Of a DNA stretch of 64,000 nt, positions 43,155 through 51,178 are shown one piece after another. The stretch is from positions 62,001-126,000 of the forward strand of contig NZ_CAMGYZ010000002.1 of the NCBI RefSeq assembly GCF_946151055.1. The letters are read 5' to 3'. The translations under genes were made by a program, and so were the position numbers. The stretch comes from Bacillus sp. Marseille-Q3570. GTDB taxonomy: Bacteria; Bacillota; Bacilli; Bacillales; Fictibacillaceae. Within the stretch, counting starts at the first letter, position 1, and every line of letters starts with the position of its first letter. The notes below the pieces were generated by a model. The model did no database searches. It saw only the letters and a list, made by a program, of their open reading frames with translations, and was not told where the DNA came from.

Positions 43155-43339
43155 TAACGGACACAGGAGACCTTATTTGACCCAAACAACACGTTTTTAT
43201 AAAGCTAACGGACACCAGCGCTCTTATTTCGTAAAAATCTTAATCATTCAGCTCTTTTGTTCACAGATAACGGCTCTGGTGTCCGTTAAAATTCTGAAAC
43301 ACCGTGTTTTGTCGCAAATAACGGCTCTGGTGTCCGTTA
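43155..43339. repeat. FFRR palindromic repeat element, copy 3
   Basis: Forward arms start at 43155 and 43206 (51 apart). Reverse arms end at 43289 and 43339 (50 apart) and share AACGGCTCTGGTGTCCGTTA exactly. The inner gap is 36 bases. Confidence 0.92.
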
Positions 43340-43364
43340 CGATTTCAAGAAAGTCCTTGAAACC

Positions 43365-43415
43365 AAAAAGAGCTGTCCCCAAAAAGTGTCTGGCACCTTT
43401 CATTTCGGACAGCTC
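43365..43415 (-). terminator. Terminator of the GNAT gene at 43422
   Basis: On the minus strand GAGCTGTCC pairs with GGACAGCTC, followed by TTTTT. The loop holds the GGTGCCAGACAC block common in Bacillus terminators. Confidence 0.8.
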
Positions 43416-43421
43416 CAAATG

Positions 43422-43841
43422 TTATCGATTCAGTTTTTTAAAGTAGATGATTTCCGGATCGCCCTCATCCAGATTGTCGATATAACCGCTCTTTCTATAC
43501 CCCAATGTGGAAAAGACTTCAGCCATTGGCAGATTGGATTCATTCGTGGATGAAAACACCTTTTCGGTCGATGTCGTCTGTTCAAAGTTTTCAATCAACC
43601 TGCTTGCAACGCCTTTTCGTCTTTCGGATGGGTGAACAATTACCAGAGAGATGAAGCTGCACTCGAAAAATGATGTATCGTAGATCAAGAACCCTGCTAT
43701 CCCACGGTCCGATTTGGCGATGAAACATCCACCTTCCCTGATGGCTTTTTCAAGTGAGGCACTTCGCTCCGAATGCCCAATCACCTCTCTATCGATTTCT
43801 AAGACCCCTTCTAAATCCTCAATCTCAGCGGCTTTGATCAT
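43422..43841 (-). CDS. GNAT acetyltransferase
   Basis: A 139-residue acetyltransferase. EIDREVIGHSERSASL, then FIAKSDRGIAGFLIYD, the CoA loop VHPSERRKGVASRLI, and NLPMAEVFSTLGYRKSGY show the GNAT fold. The acceptor is unknown. It overlaps the upstream ANT(6) gene by 17 bases, so it is translationally coupled to an aminoglycoside-modifying enzyme; a related detoxifying role is possible but not shown. Confidence 0.85.
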   Translation of the reverse strand: MIKAAEIEDLEGVLEIDREVIGHSERSASLEKAIREGGCFIAKSDRGIAGFLIYDTSFFECSFISLVIVHPSERRKGVASRLIENFEQTTSTEKVFSSTNESNLPMAEVFSTLGYRKSGYIDNLDEGDPEIIYFKKLNR

Positions 43842-44724
43842 TTACTGCGATCCCTTCGAACGATGGGGCATCCCCTGGAAGATCTTTGACTTTTTTCAGA
43901 TAGTCAGAGACTCTCTTGTCATCTTCATATGGATATGCATAATTGAAATGCTCAGCTACGAGGATCGCTTTCCTCCTGAATAAATCACACATGACGAAGA
44001 GCGAACGCCAAATTTGTTCATAATCGGGACCCGTAAAAGTGGCGACGAATTTCGCCCAGTCCTTTTCACTAAGGAATTTGTGAAAGTATTTGCCTAGTTT
44101 ACCTGCACTTTTGCTGAAATCCGTCCGTATGCCGATTTCCCACTCGATCATCCGCATCAAGACATTCCGATTGATCTGTTCGTACATGAACATCACATAC
44201 GATAATTCTTCGCGCCATAAGCCCTTGCTGATATTCATGCAGATCCACCAGAATTCATTGCAAGTATCTGCAAATTCTTTTTCAGAAGGTTTTTTAATAT
44301 GGTAATCTCTATCATCAGAAGGAGGTAACTTCCCGACAATATCATCTTTATCCAAAAGTTTGATGCTGAGGCTGTCCCAGTTGACTAACTCCTCCATCTT
44401 ATTGACAGGAATCAACGTCAGGTCGATGCGGTTCCCGTCCATGAACTGCATAAGATAGGCGAATTTCCCGTCATTCTCAGCCGGAGGCATCACCTTATCT
44501 TCTGGCATCTGCATCATGATCCGCTCTCCAAAATAATCCACCCAGCTGTGATCCTTCGTAAAAGACTGGACATCATTTACGAGATAGACGATATCATAAT
44601 CCTGGAAGATATCTTTCCTGACATTCGGGTTTGCACGCGATCCATTCAACACGACAGCTCTTATTCTTTCGTCGTTCTCTGCTTTTTCCAAAATCAAATC
44701 CATCATTTCTTTTTCCGTTCTCAT
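43825..44724 (-). CDS. Aminoglycoside 6-adenylyltransferase, ANT(6)/AadK-like
   Basis: A 299-residue nucleotidyltransferase. VVLNGSRANPNVRKDIFQDY then DIVYLV is the nucleotidyltransferase motif with catalytic Asp residues. FMDGNRIDLTLIPV holds the third Asp. The C-terminal helical domain has ISKGLWREELSYVMFMYEQI. AadK-type enzymes adenylylate streptomycin at position 6. GGAGG lies six bases before the ATG. It heads a two-gene operon with the overlapping GNAT. Confidence 0.92.
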   Translation of the reverse strand: MRTEKEMMDLILEKAENDERIRAVVLNGSRANPNVRKDIFQDYDIVYLVNDVQSFTKDHSWVDYFGERIMMQMPEDKVMPPAENDGKFAYLMQFMDGNRIDLTLIPVNKMEELVNWDSLSIKLLDKDDIVGKLPPSDDRDYHIKKPSEKEFADTCNEFWWICMNISKGLWREELSYVMFMYEQINRNVLMRMIEWEIGIRTDFSKSAGKLGKYFHKFLSEKDWAKFVATFTGPDYEQIWRSLFVMCDLFRRKAILVAEHFNYAYPYEDDKRVSDYLKKVKDLPGDAPSFEGIAVNDQSR

Positions 44725-44942
44725 ATCGAACCTCCAGTAAGTTTAAATTTTATTAAATATGTTCTATCCTTAGTAAAGGTGGAGGCCGAGCATAAGATTC
44801 ATGTGTTATACGTTATAACTTTACAAATTTCTTTTTCATGTCATATCCTCCAATCAATTTCAATTCAATAATCCAGTCCTATATCCTTTGTTCGATATCT
44901 TTGTTAAATATCCTTTCAAAGTCCTTCAGCATCCATTCTGTT

Positions 44943-45905
44943 TTACTTTTTATAAAAAAGAACCGTCGCTTCAGCTGCGGAAAGGATTTCTGTTTTCAAT
45001 TCCTCCGGTTCGATCACCTTCATCTGAGCAGCAAACCCTAGTATGTAGCTTATCGCCTCCTCTTTTGTATCAAAAGAAAGTCTGATAGGTGTCCAGCCTT
45101 CCACGGTTTCACTTCCAGTCTCGATCTTTTGGACAAAGCGTCCGGTGAATGTCATCCTTGGCAATATTGAAGGTGCTGCCTCCACCCATACGGAATAGGT
45201 CGGCAATTTCTGGATGAATGATTTCGTTGATGATTTCCAGTATGAAGCAAGATCAAAATCCACCGGTCTCTCGAATGGTTCATCTGTAAGTTCGGCGTAT
45301 TCAATCCGTGAAGCGCGGTAATTCCGAAATTCCCCATCCTCCTTGCAAGCGATCAAATACCACCGGCTCCCTTTGGCGACCAGCCCTAATGGCTCAACCA
45401 CACGTTCCGTCGCTTTCCCTTCGGCTGTTTGATAATTGATCTTTATTTTGCAATCACTCCATATCGCATCTTTCAAGACATCGAATGTCACGATTTTTTC
45501 CTTTTTATCTCGCCATGTGCTCGTGTCCACATGAATGCGATTCCATACATCTTTTGCTTTTCCATGATATTCGGATGGCAACGATGCGATCAATTTATTC
45601 CTAGCTTCTTCAGAGGTACGAGCCAACCCTAGATCCTCGAGCAATTGTGTGGAAGGTGAAAGAAATAATGTACGGATTTCAGATTCTTTAAGGCCAGTCA
45701 ACGTGGTCCGATAGTTTTCCAGCAAGGACCATCCCCCGTGCCTTCCACGTTCAGCTATGACCGGGATCCCTGTACCGCTCAACGCTTCCAAATCCCGATA
45801 GATCGTCCGCTCGGATACTTCCAGTTTTTCTGACAGTTCTGCAGCTGTCATTCGTCCATGCGTTTGTAATAACAGTACAATAGAAACCAATCGATCGCCT
45901 CTCAT
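44943..45905 (-). CDS. YafY-type HTH/WYL domain transcriptional regulator
   Basis: A 320-residue regulator. The N-terminal DeoR-like HTH has RLVSIVLLLQTHGRMTAAEL and VSERTIYRDLEALSGTG. A WYL domain has IKINYQTAEGKATERVVEPL, KGSRWYLIA and FRNYRASRIEY. A C-terminal WCX extension follows. ATG 45905 follows AGGTGAAGGCG. It is divergent from an SDR gene 110 bases away and probably controls it, as is usual for such pairs. Confidence 0.9.
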   Translation of the reverse strand: MRGDRLVSIVLLLQTHGRMTAAELSEKLEVSERTIYRDLEALSGTGIPVIAERGRHGGWSLLENYRTTLTGLKESEIRTLFLSPSTQLLEDLGLARTSEEARNKLIASLPSEYHGKAKDVWNRIHVDTSTWRDKKEKIVTFDVLKDAIWSDCKIKINYQTAEGKATERVVEPLGLVAKGSRWYLIACKEDGEFRNYRASRIEYAELTDEPFERPVDFDLASYWKSSTKSFIQKLPTYSVWVEAAPSILPRMTFTGRFVQKIETGSETVEGWTPIRLSFDTKEEAISYILGFAAQMKVIEPEELKTEILSAAEATVLFYKK

Positions 45906-46015
45906 CGCCTTCACCTTTTTCCTGAATTTGATACTTTCATTTAAAGAAATATGACAAAGGATGTCAAGATTTCCACAGTAAAATAAAAGCATCTCCTCTG
46001 AAAGGATGGATTGTT

Positions 46016-46849
46016 ATGAAACCATTGGATGGAAAAGTCGCTCTAGTAACAGGTGGAAGCAGAGGTGCCGGCCGTGGAATTGCGATCGAACTCGGGAAAG
46101 CCGGTGCCACAGTCTATGTAACCGGACGGAGCACAAAAGGAAACTCTACGAATGATTGGCCGGGTACGATTGATGAGACTGTGGACCAAATCGAAGCATC
46201 GGGTGGGAAAGGAATCGCTGTACACTGCGATCATACCAAGGATTCAGAAACAGAAGCGGTCATCACCCAAATCCGTGAAGAACAAGGAAAAATGGACATA
46301 CTCGTCAATAACGTTTGGGGGGCACATGATTCAGGTATAGAGGCAGGACGTTTCTATGAATTGCCACTGGAACATTGGGATACGATGTTTACAGCAGGTG
46401 TCCGGGCACAACTTGCAACCAACCATTATGCTGTTCCGTTGTTGCGGGAAAATAAAAAAGGAGTGATTTTTCACACTACTTTTTGGGATGATGGCAAGTA
46501 TACAGGACACTTCTATTACGATCTCGCAAAGAACGCCCTGGTCCGGATGGCGTATGGGCTTTCGATCGACTTGAAACCAGATAATATCGCCGTCCTGGCT
46601 GTCTCACCTGGTTTCATGAGGACAGAACTTGTCTTGAAATTCCATGGATCAGATGAAGAGCACTGGCACGAAGCAGAGGATTTACAACGGACTGAAACGC
46701 CTCATTATATTGGCCGAGGTATTAAAGCACTTGCAAGTGACCCCGATATCATGGCTAAAACAGGTCAGGTCATCCGAGCAGGTGATTTAGCAAAAGAATA
46801 TCAGTTTACAGATCTTGATGGACGTTATATCCCGCCATTCAGCCTATGA
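46016..46849 (+). CDS. Short-chain dehydrogenase/reductase
   Basis: A 277-residue NAD(P)-dependent oxidoreductase. TGGSRGAGRG is the cofactor loop (TGxxxGxG), DILVNNVWG the NNxG-like block, and YDLAKNAL supplies the catalytic YxxxK with an upstream Thr in place of the usual Ser. The C-terminus RYIPPFSL is like that of other Bacillus SDRs of unknown substrate. AGGA lies ahead of the ATG. It is divergent from the WYL regulator and has its own terminator. Confidence 0.9.
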   Translation: MKPLDGKVALVTGGSRGAGRGIAIELGKAGATVYVTGRSTKGNSTNDWPGTIDETVDQIEASGGKGIAVHCDHTKDSETEAVITQIREEQGKMDILVNNVWGAHDSGIEAGRFYELPLEHWDTMFTAGVRAQLATNHYAVPLLRENKKGVIFHTTFWDDGKYTGHFYYDLAKNALVRMAYGLSIDLKPDNIAVLAVSPGFMRTELVLKFHGSDEEHWHEAEDLQRTETPHYIGRGIKALASDPDIMAKTGQVIRAGDLAKEYQFTDLDGRYIPPFSL

Positions 46850-46860
46850 AAGCATGATAA

Positions 46861-46897
46861 GACCCACCCTGGAATGATCGGTGGGTCCTTCTTTTTC
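46861..46897 (+). terminator. Terminator of the SDR gene
   Basis: GACCCACC pairs with GGTGGGTC, followed by CTTCTTTTT. Confidence 0.85.
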
Positions 46898-46925
46898 AAA
46901 ACAAACGCCTATCATCATTCACATC

Positions 46926-47060
46926 TCATTCCTCATAAAAGAAATCTTCATATCGTTCATATAGTTTCCCAGGCTCATCCTCCATTGAACACAATACGAA
47001 ATGAGCCCCTGCCAATTCGACAAAACACAATACAATCACTATGATCAAACCGCTCAACAT
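46926..47060 (-). CDS. 44-residue membrane miniprotein under a LacI-type operator
   Basis: A short frame reading MLSGLIIVIVLCFVELAGAH, then a hydrophilic acidic tail with SMEDEPGKLYERYEDFFYEE. It would be a single-pass membrane protein. AAAGGATG lies eight bases before the ATG. A promoter with a perfect palindromic operator in its spacer lies 40 bases upstream and supports real expression. No family recognised. The operator and the divergent LacI-family gene suggest that this regulator controls it. The remaining gene-free stretch 47127-47287 holds only an imperfect GGGAG/CTCCC hairpin. Confidence 0.6.
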   Translation of the reverse strand: MLSGLIIVIVLCFVELAGAHFVLCSMEDEPGKLYERYEDFFYEE

Positions 47061-47098
47061 GCATAACACATCCTTTATATGGTTTAATTGATTTGACT

Positions 47099-47126
47099 AT
47101 AATATGTGAAACGCGTTTCATAGCAA
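47099..47126 (-). promoter_or_regulatory. Promoter with LacI-type palindromic operator in the spacer
   Basis: On the minus strand TTGCTA (47121-47126), a 16-base spacer and TATTAT (47099-47104). The spacer contains the perfect 14-base palindrome TGAAACGCGTTTCA at 47107-47120. A repressor bound there would block the promoter. Confidence 0.65.
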
Positions 47127-47287
47127 GTGTTTTTCATAAAAAGCTTTATATGAATCCACTTCCTTTCCGCGGGAGACATGCGTGCTCTCAACTGGCTCCC
47201 TTTTCCTGCTGGGGTGTCGTAAATTTCGTTTAAGTAAGTAATCATCTGACCAACGTAACTAAGTAGGATATAAAGAGGTGAAGTTCA

Positions 47288-48268
47288 GTGGCGAATATCC
47301 GTGATGTGGCAAAAGCTGCTGGTGTTTCAGTAACGACCGTTTCGAGGGTTTTGAATAAGCATCCTTATGTAAGTGAGAAAAAACGGAATCTTGTGATGAA
47401 GGCGATTGAAGAGTTGAATTATCACATCAACATCAATGCGGTACACCTGACGAAAGGTGTCACAAAACTCGTCGGGGTGGTCCTTCCATTCATCAACCAT
47501 CCTTACTTCAGCTCGATTTTAGATGGAATTGCAAAAGAGGCATTGAAAAAAGATTATAAATTGATTCTCTTTCAGACAGATTATGATCTGGACAGAGAAG
47601 TTGAAGCATTGGAAATGTTGCGGATGAAGCAAATTGATGGTCTCATCATATGCTCAAGAGAGTGTAATTGGAGCATTATCGAGTCTTATGAGGCTTACGG
47701 ACCTATCGTCGTATGTGAGGACGGGCATGATCATAACGTGAAATCCGCCTATATCAATCATTACCAGGCTTTTAAAAAGGGACTGGATATACTTGTTAGT
47801 CATGGGCATCGAAAAATCGGTTATTGTATCGGCAGACGGACAGGGACGAACAGCAAACAGAGGGAAACCGCCTACTTCGACACGTTAAAAAAGATCGGGG
47901 AACCTGTGCGTGACGAATGGATATTCGACCATTCTTATACGATTGAAGATGGAGAAAAAGTTGTCCATAACCTTTTGCGTCTTGCGGACAAGCCGACTGC
48001 TATGCTAGTGACAAGTGATCAGGTGGCTGCTGGAATTCTAATGCAATGTACCAAAGAAGACATACAGACACCTGATCAATTATCAGTTATCGGTTTCGAT
48101 AACCATCCAATTTCTGAATATCTGCAACTCACGACAATCGATCTTCCTCTGGAAAAAATGGGGCAAAAGCTGCTCGATGCTGTCTTGAATGCAGATGGGC
48201 CCCAGCATAAGGAAATGCCCTTTGAATTGATTAACAGGAACACTGTTGCTGATTTGAACAGTCGTTAA
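47288..48268 (+). CDS. LacI-family transcriptional regulator
   Basis: A 326-residue repressor. The N-terminal HTH reads NIRDVAKAAGVSVTTVSRVL and the hinge helix follows near YHININAVHL. The periplasmic-binding-like core has GVVLPFINHPYFSSILDGI and PTAMLVTSDQVAAG. GTG start with AGGTG seven bases ahead. A palindromic operator lies 168 bases upstream inside the promoter of a divergent miniprotein gene. No sugar operon adjoins, so the inducer is unknown. Its TAA stop forms the first three bases of an FFRR repeat element. Confidence 0.92.
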   Translation: MANIRDVAKAAGVSVTTVSRVLNKHPYVSEKKRNLVMKAIEELNYHININAVHLTKGVTKLVGVVLPFINHPYFSSILDGIAKEALKKDYKLILFQTDYDLDREVEALEMLRMKQIDGLIICSRECNWSIIESYEAYGPIVVCEDGHDHNVKSAYINHYQAFKKGLDILVSHGHRKIGYCIGRRTGTNSKQRETAYFDTLKKIGEPVRDEWIFDHSYTIEDGEKVVHNLLRLADKPTAMLVTSDQVAAGILMQCTKEDIQTPDQLSVIGFDNHPISEYLQLTTIDLPLEKMGQKLLDAVLNADGPQHKEMPFELINRNTVADLNSR

Positions 48269-48450
48269 CGGACATGAGTGACCTTATTTTCCATCAAATA
48301 TACTGTTTTACAAAAAAAGCGGACACCAGCGGCCTTATTTAAGAAAATCCTTTCACAATCAAAGGATTTTGAGACAGATAACGCTTCTGGTGTCCGTTAA
48401 TATTTCAAATCATCGCTTTTTGTTACAAATAACGGCAGTGATGTCCGTTA
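48266..48450. repeat. FFRR palindromic repeat element, copy 4
   Basis: Forward arms start at 48266 and 48317 (51 apart). Reverse arms end at 48399 and 48450 (51 apart). The inner gap is 35 bases. It lies between convergent genes and its first bases are the LacI stop codon. Confidence 0.9.
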
Positions 48451-48486
48451 AAATGCAGAGTTAACCACATATCAAATCGTCTCGTA

Positions 48487-49584
48487 TTATCGAGGAAGTT
48501 TCAACAGGGCATTATAAGCATTGATCCGTCCATATTCATACAGGGTACCTACCCCAACAATTGGAACAGTGGTTGATTCAATGGTTTGTCTTACGACTCC
48601 TGTGTTTGGATTAAGGGAAAGCAATAAAGCGGCCAACCCACTAACTAATGGGGTTGCTTGGGATGTGCCTGATAGGTACCCGTAGTTTTGTGGACCGATG
48701 ACATTCGGATAGGTCGGCATGGTCGATAATAGTTGAACGCCAGGGGCAGCGAGATCCACCCATGAAGATCCGAAGTTCGAAAAGGAAGCTTTCTCGTCTT
48801 CCTGGTTAACAGCCGCAACACTGATACATTGGGCAAATGCAGCGGGGTAGTTATGTTGATTGACCCCATCATTACCTGCTGCCGCAACTGACAGCACCCC
48901 ATTCCGTTGTGCATATTTGACGGCATCATGGAGAGTTGAACTGAAGAATGTTGTACCTAGACTCATGTTAATGACTTTAGCCCCGTTATCTACAGCATGA
49001 ACGATACCTTGCACGACACCACTCAAAGAGCCTGTCCCACCGTCATCAAGTACTTTGATGTTCATCAATGTTGGATTGATCGCAAGTCCTGCAACCCCTC
49101 TTCCATTTTTCGTGACAGCTGCTGCTATGCCAGCCACATGCGTTCCATGTCCATTGAAATCCTGTGCTGTTGATGCACCTGAAAAATTAGCGTTCAAAAT
49201 GATTTTATCTTGGAGATCAGGATGGGTCATATCAAGACCTGTATCGAGGATGGCGATCGGGACTTTTGTAGAACCTCGTGTTATGTTCCATGCCCTCGTA
49301 GCAACTACTTTCAGAAGGCCCCATTGCTGTGGGAGAAGCGGATCATTCGGAACAAGTTCAGCCTTCACGAGTGCATCCCTTTCGGCAAATTCAACTTCAC
49401 TGCAGCGCAAATAACAATGAAGACAATCCTCTATTTGTTCTGGTGGAACTTCTACGATTTCAACGTTCAGTTCTTTTATGATCCGGGTTACTTTCGCTCT
49501 TGCTTGTTGATGAATGTGAAGACATCTATCAGGCGGGGTTTTATCGCGGAAACGGATGAGGATCCTATGGGGAGAAAAGTCCAT
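48487..49584 (-). CDS. Subtilisin-family protease without signal peptide
   Basis: A 365-residue S8 protease. D114 (ILDTGLD), H146 (HGTH), N238 (AAAGNDG) and S308 (GTSQATP) are in place. The N-terminal 80 residues are a propeptide-like domain, but no signal peptide precedes it, so it is probably cytoplasmic or non-classically released. The propeptide holds four Cys (C21, C54, C57, C61, including CLHCYLRC), unusual in subtilases. The ATG has only a distant AAAGGTG; no better start exists in frame. It resembles intracellular-type subtilases by location only. Confidence 0.88.
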   Translation of the reverse strand: MDFSPHRILIRFRDKTPPDRCLHIHQQARAKVTRIIKELNVEIVEVPPEQIEDCLHCYLRCSEVEFAERDALVKAELVPNDPLLPQQWGLLKVVATRAWNITRGSTKVPIAILDTGLDMTHPDLQDKIILNANFSGASTAQDFNGHGTHVAGIAAAVTKNGRGVAGLAINPTLMNIKVLDDGGTGSLSGVVQGIVHAVDNGAKVINMSLGTTFFSSTLHDAVKYAQRNGVLSVAAAGNDGVNQHNYPAAFAQCISVAAVNQEDEKASFSNFGSSWVDLAAPGVQLLSTMPTYPNVIGPQNYGYLSGTSQATPLVSGLAALLLSLNPNTGVVRQTIESTTVPIVGVGTLYEYGRINAYNALLKLPR

Positions 49585-49691
49585 CTAGTTTGAAATCACA
49601 CCTTTCTATTAGTTCATTACTAGTTTACGCAACTTGATAGATTAAGGTCACGGCAAGGTCCAGGTCAGTGTGAAAATAGGCTTGATCATAT

Positions 49692-49723
49692 AAAAAAGAA
49701 CTGCCCCTCTAATCAGGAGCAGT
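49692..49723 (-). terminator. Terminator of the lipoprotein hydrolase gene
   Basis: On the minus strand ACTGCTCCT pairs with AGGGGCAGT, followed by TCTTTTTT. Confidence 0.8.
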
Positions 49724-49734
49724 GCAGATCTTCA

Positions 49735-51030
49735 TCATTCTCTGTTTGTTATCTGATTTTGCAAGAACTCTTTGATTCCTTCCATCAGTCCGTTTGCTAA
49801 CGGCAGAGTTGGATCAGAATAGGTCGCCAGGTTTTCATCCCTGTTCTCTGGTGCTTCTTTTAACACGTGGTTCATCTTATCGATCAACAATAGTTCGGCA
49901 TCCGGCTTTGCAGCAGCAAGATTTTCAGCGTCTGCCACGGAGACCTGGATATCATTCTTTCCGTTGATGATGAGTGTCGGAATGCTGATTTGCCGGATTT
50001 CTTCTGTCGGATTATAGTCCATCCATGACATGAGGAAGGGCTGCACACTTGGTTTGAAGATACTCATCAACCGAGGATCTACCTCTTCCACTCTTTTCCC
50101 TCGTCTCAGTTCTTCAAGGATGCTTTCACTTTCATCATTTAGTTCATCAGGTAATGTTTCCAGCTGTTCTGCCAAAACTTCATCAATCGTCCGGCCGGCA
50201 CCAGCTATCGAAATGAACACATCGGCTGCCGAACCTTCTGCAGCCATCATCCCGACAAGTGATCCCTGACTATGTCCAATAATGATGATATCTGTAAAGC
50301 GTTCATCTTGTTCAAGCAATTCGATCCATTTTTCAGCATCCTTTACGAAACGGTCAAACCGTATATCTTCTTCTTTTATGACCTTCTCTTGGTTTTTACC
50401 TGCTCCACGTTTGTCGTAACGGAGACTTGCGATTCCATTCTCCGCAAAACCTTCTGCTAAAAGTTTCAAGCTGTCGTTTCTTCCAGCTTGGGAATTTCCG
50501 TTCCGGTCAGTCGGGCCAGATCCAGGGATGATGAGTGCGATCGGTGATGGCTCCTCTGTTTCTGGAGTGAGTAATGATCCATATAGTCTCCCAGCTGATG
50601 TTTCGATTGTCAGGAAATCTTCCTCCTCTTCTGGTTCGCCAGCGGCTGCATCTCCTTTTTCAAGTTCAAATGGGAAGCTTTGGTCGGATTGTGTGAATGT
50701 TCCATTTATCTTATTTTTGTCGATTGTCCCATAAAATTTTATTTCCTGTCCTTGCAGCGGCATTTTAAAATTGACTTTATCGTCATTCAGCTTGATTTCC
50801 GATAAACTGAAATCCGCTACATTTTGGACAGGGATGCTGATCGTACCCGCCAACTCATCCTTTTGCTTAAATTTTACGATGATATTCAACGGTCGCCCCG
50901 GTACATCGATCGTTCCATTCCACGTTCCGGTCAATTGTTCTGCCATTTCGGGTTTATCTTTTTTATCATTGCACCCGCTAAGAAGACATATCGTCAAAAC
51001 CAGAGCGAGCAATACAAAACATTTTTTCAT
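49735..51030 (-). CDS. Lipoprotein alpha/beta hydrolase
   Basis: A 431-residue exported lipoprotein. KKCFVLLALVLTICLLSGC is a type II signal with lipobox LSGC. Residues about 35-125 form a beta-rich domain (GTWNGTIDVPGRPLNIIVKF) like those fused to bacterial secreted esterases. The hydrolase domain has LIIPGSGPTDRNGN, LRYDKRGAGKN, the nucleophile elbow IGHSQGS, the acid near NGKNDIQVSV and the His in KMNHVLKEA. It acts at the outer face of the membrane; the substrate is unknown. Confidence 0.9.
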   Translation of the reverse strand: MKKCFVLLALVLTICLLSGCNDKKDKPEMAEQLTGTWNGTIDVPGRPLNIIVKFKQKDELAGTISIPVQNVADFSLSEIKLNDDKVNFKMPLQGQEIKFYGTIDKNKINGTFTQSDQSFPFELEKGDAAAGEPEEEEDFLTIETSAGRLYGSLLTPETEEPSPIALIIPGSGPTDRNGNSQAGRNDSLKLLAEGFAENGIASLRYDKRGAGKNQEKVIKEEDIRFDRFVKDAEKWIELLEQDERFTDIIIIGHSQGSLVGMMAAEGSAADVFISIAGAGRTIDEVLAEQLETLPDELNDESESILEELRRGKRVEEVDPRLMSIFKPSVQPFLMSWMDYNPTEEIRQISIPTLIINGKNDIQVSVADAENLAAAKPDAELLLIDKMNHVLKEAPENRDENLATYSDPTLPLANGLMEGIKEFLQNQITNRE

Positions 51031-51154
51031 TTGAACCGCTCCCTATCAATCTGCTTATCTCATTTACGTTCACAACATTTGAAAGGTTTCAATTCCAAAA
51101 AGTAATTTTCTACCAAATCCCTTTTGCTTCGTCTATATGTATAAGGAGATTTTA

Positions 51155-51169
51155 ATGTTTAATTTGTAG
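51155..51169 (+). CDS. Four-codon upstream reading frame before the permease operon
   Basis: AAGGAG, six bases, then ATG TTT AAT TTG TAG. The ribosome site is far better than that of the permease gene itself. The stop abuts AGGTG, which is the site for the TTG start at 51179. Translation of the mini-frame could deliver ribosomes to the permease start by coupling. Confidence 0.4.
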   Translation: MFNL

Positions 51170-51178
51170 GTGATTGGA

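Noticed and set aside
47107..47120. cre site upstream of the LacI gene
   Set aside because: The palindrome has GC, not CG, at its centre, so it does not fit the CcpA consensus.
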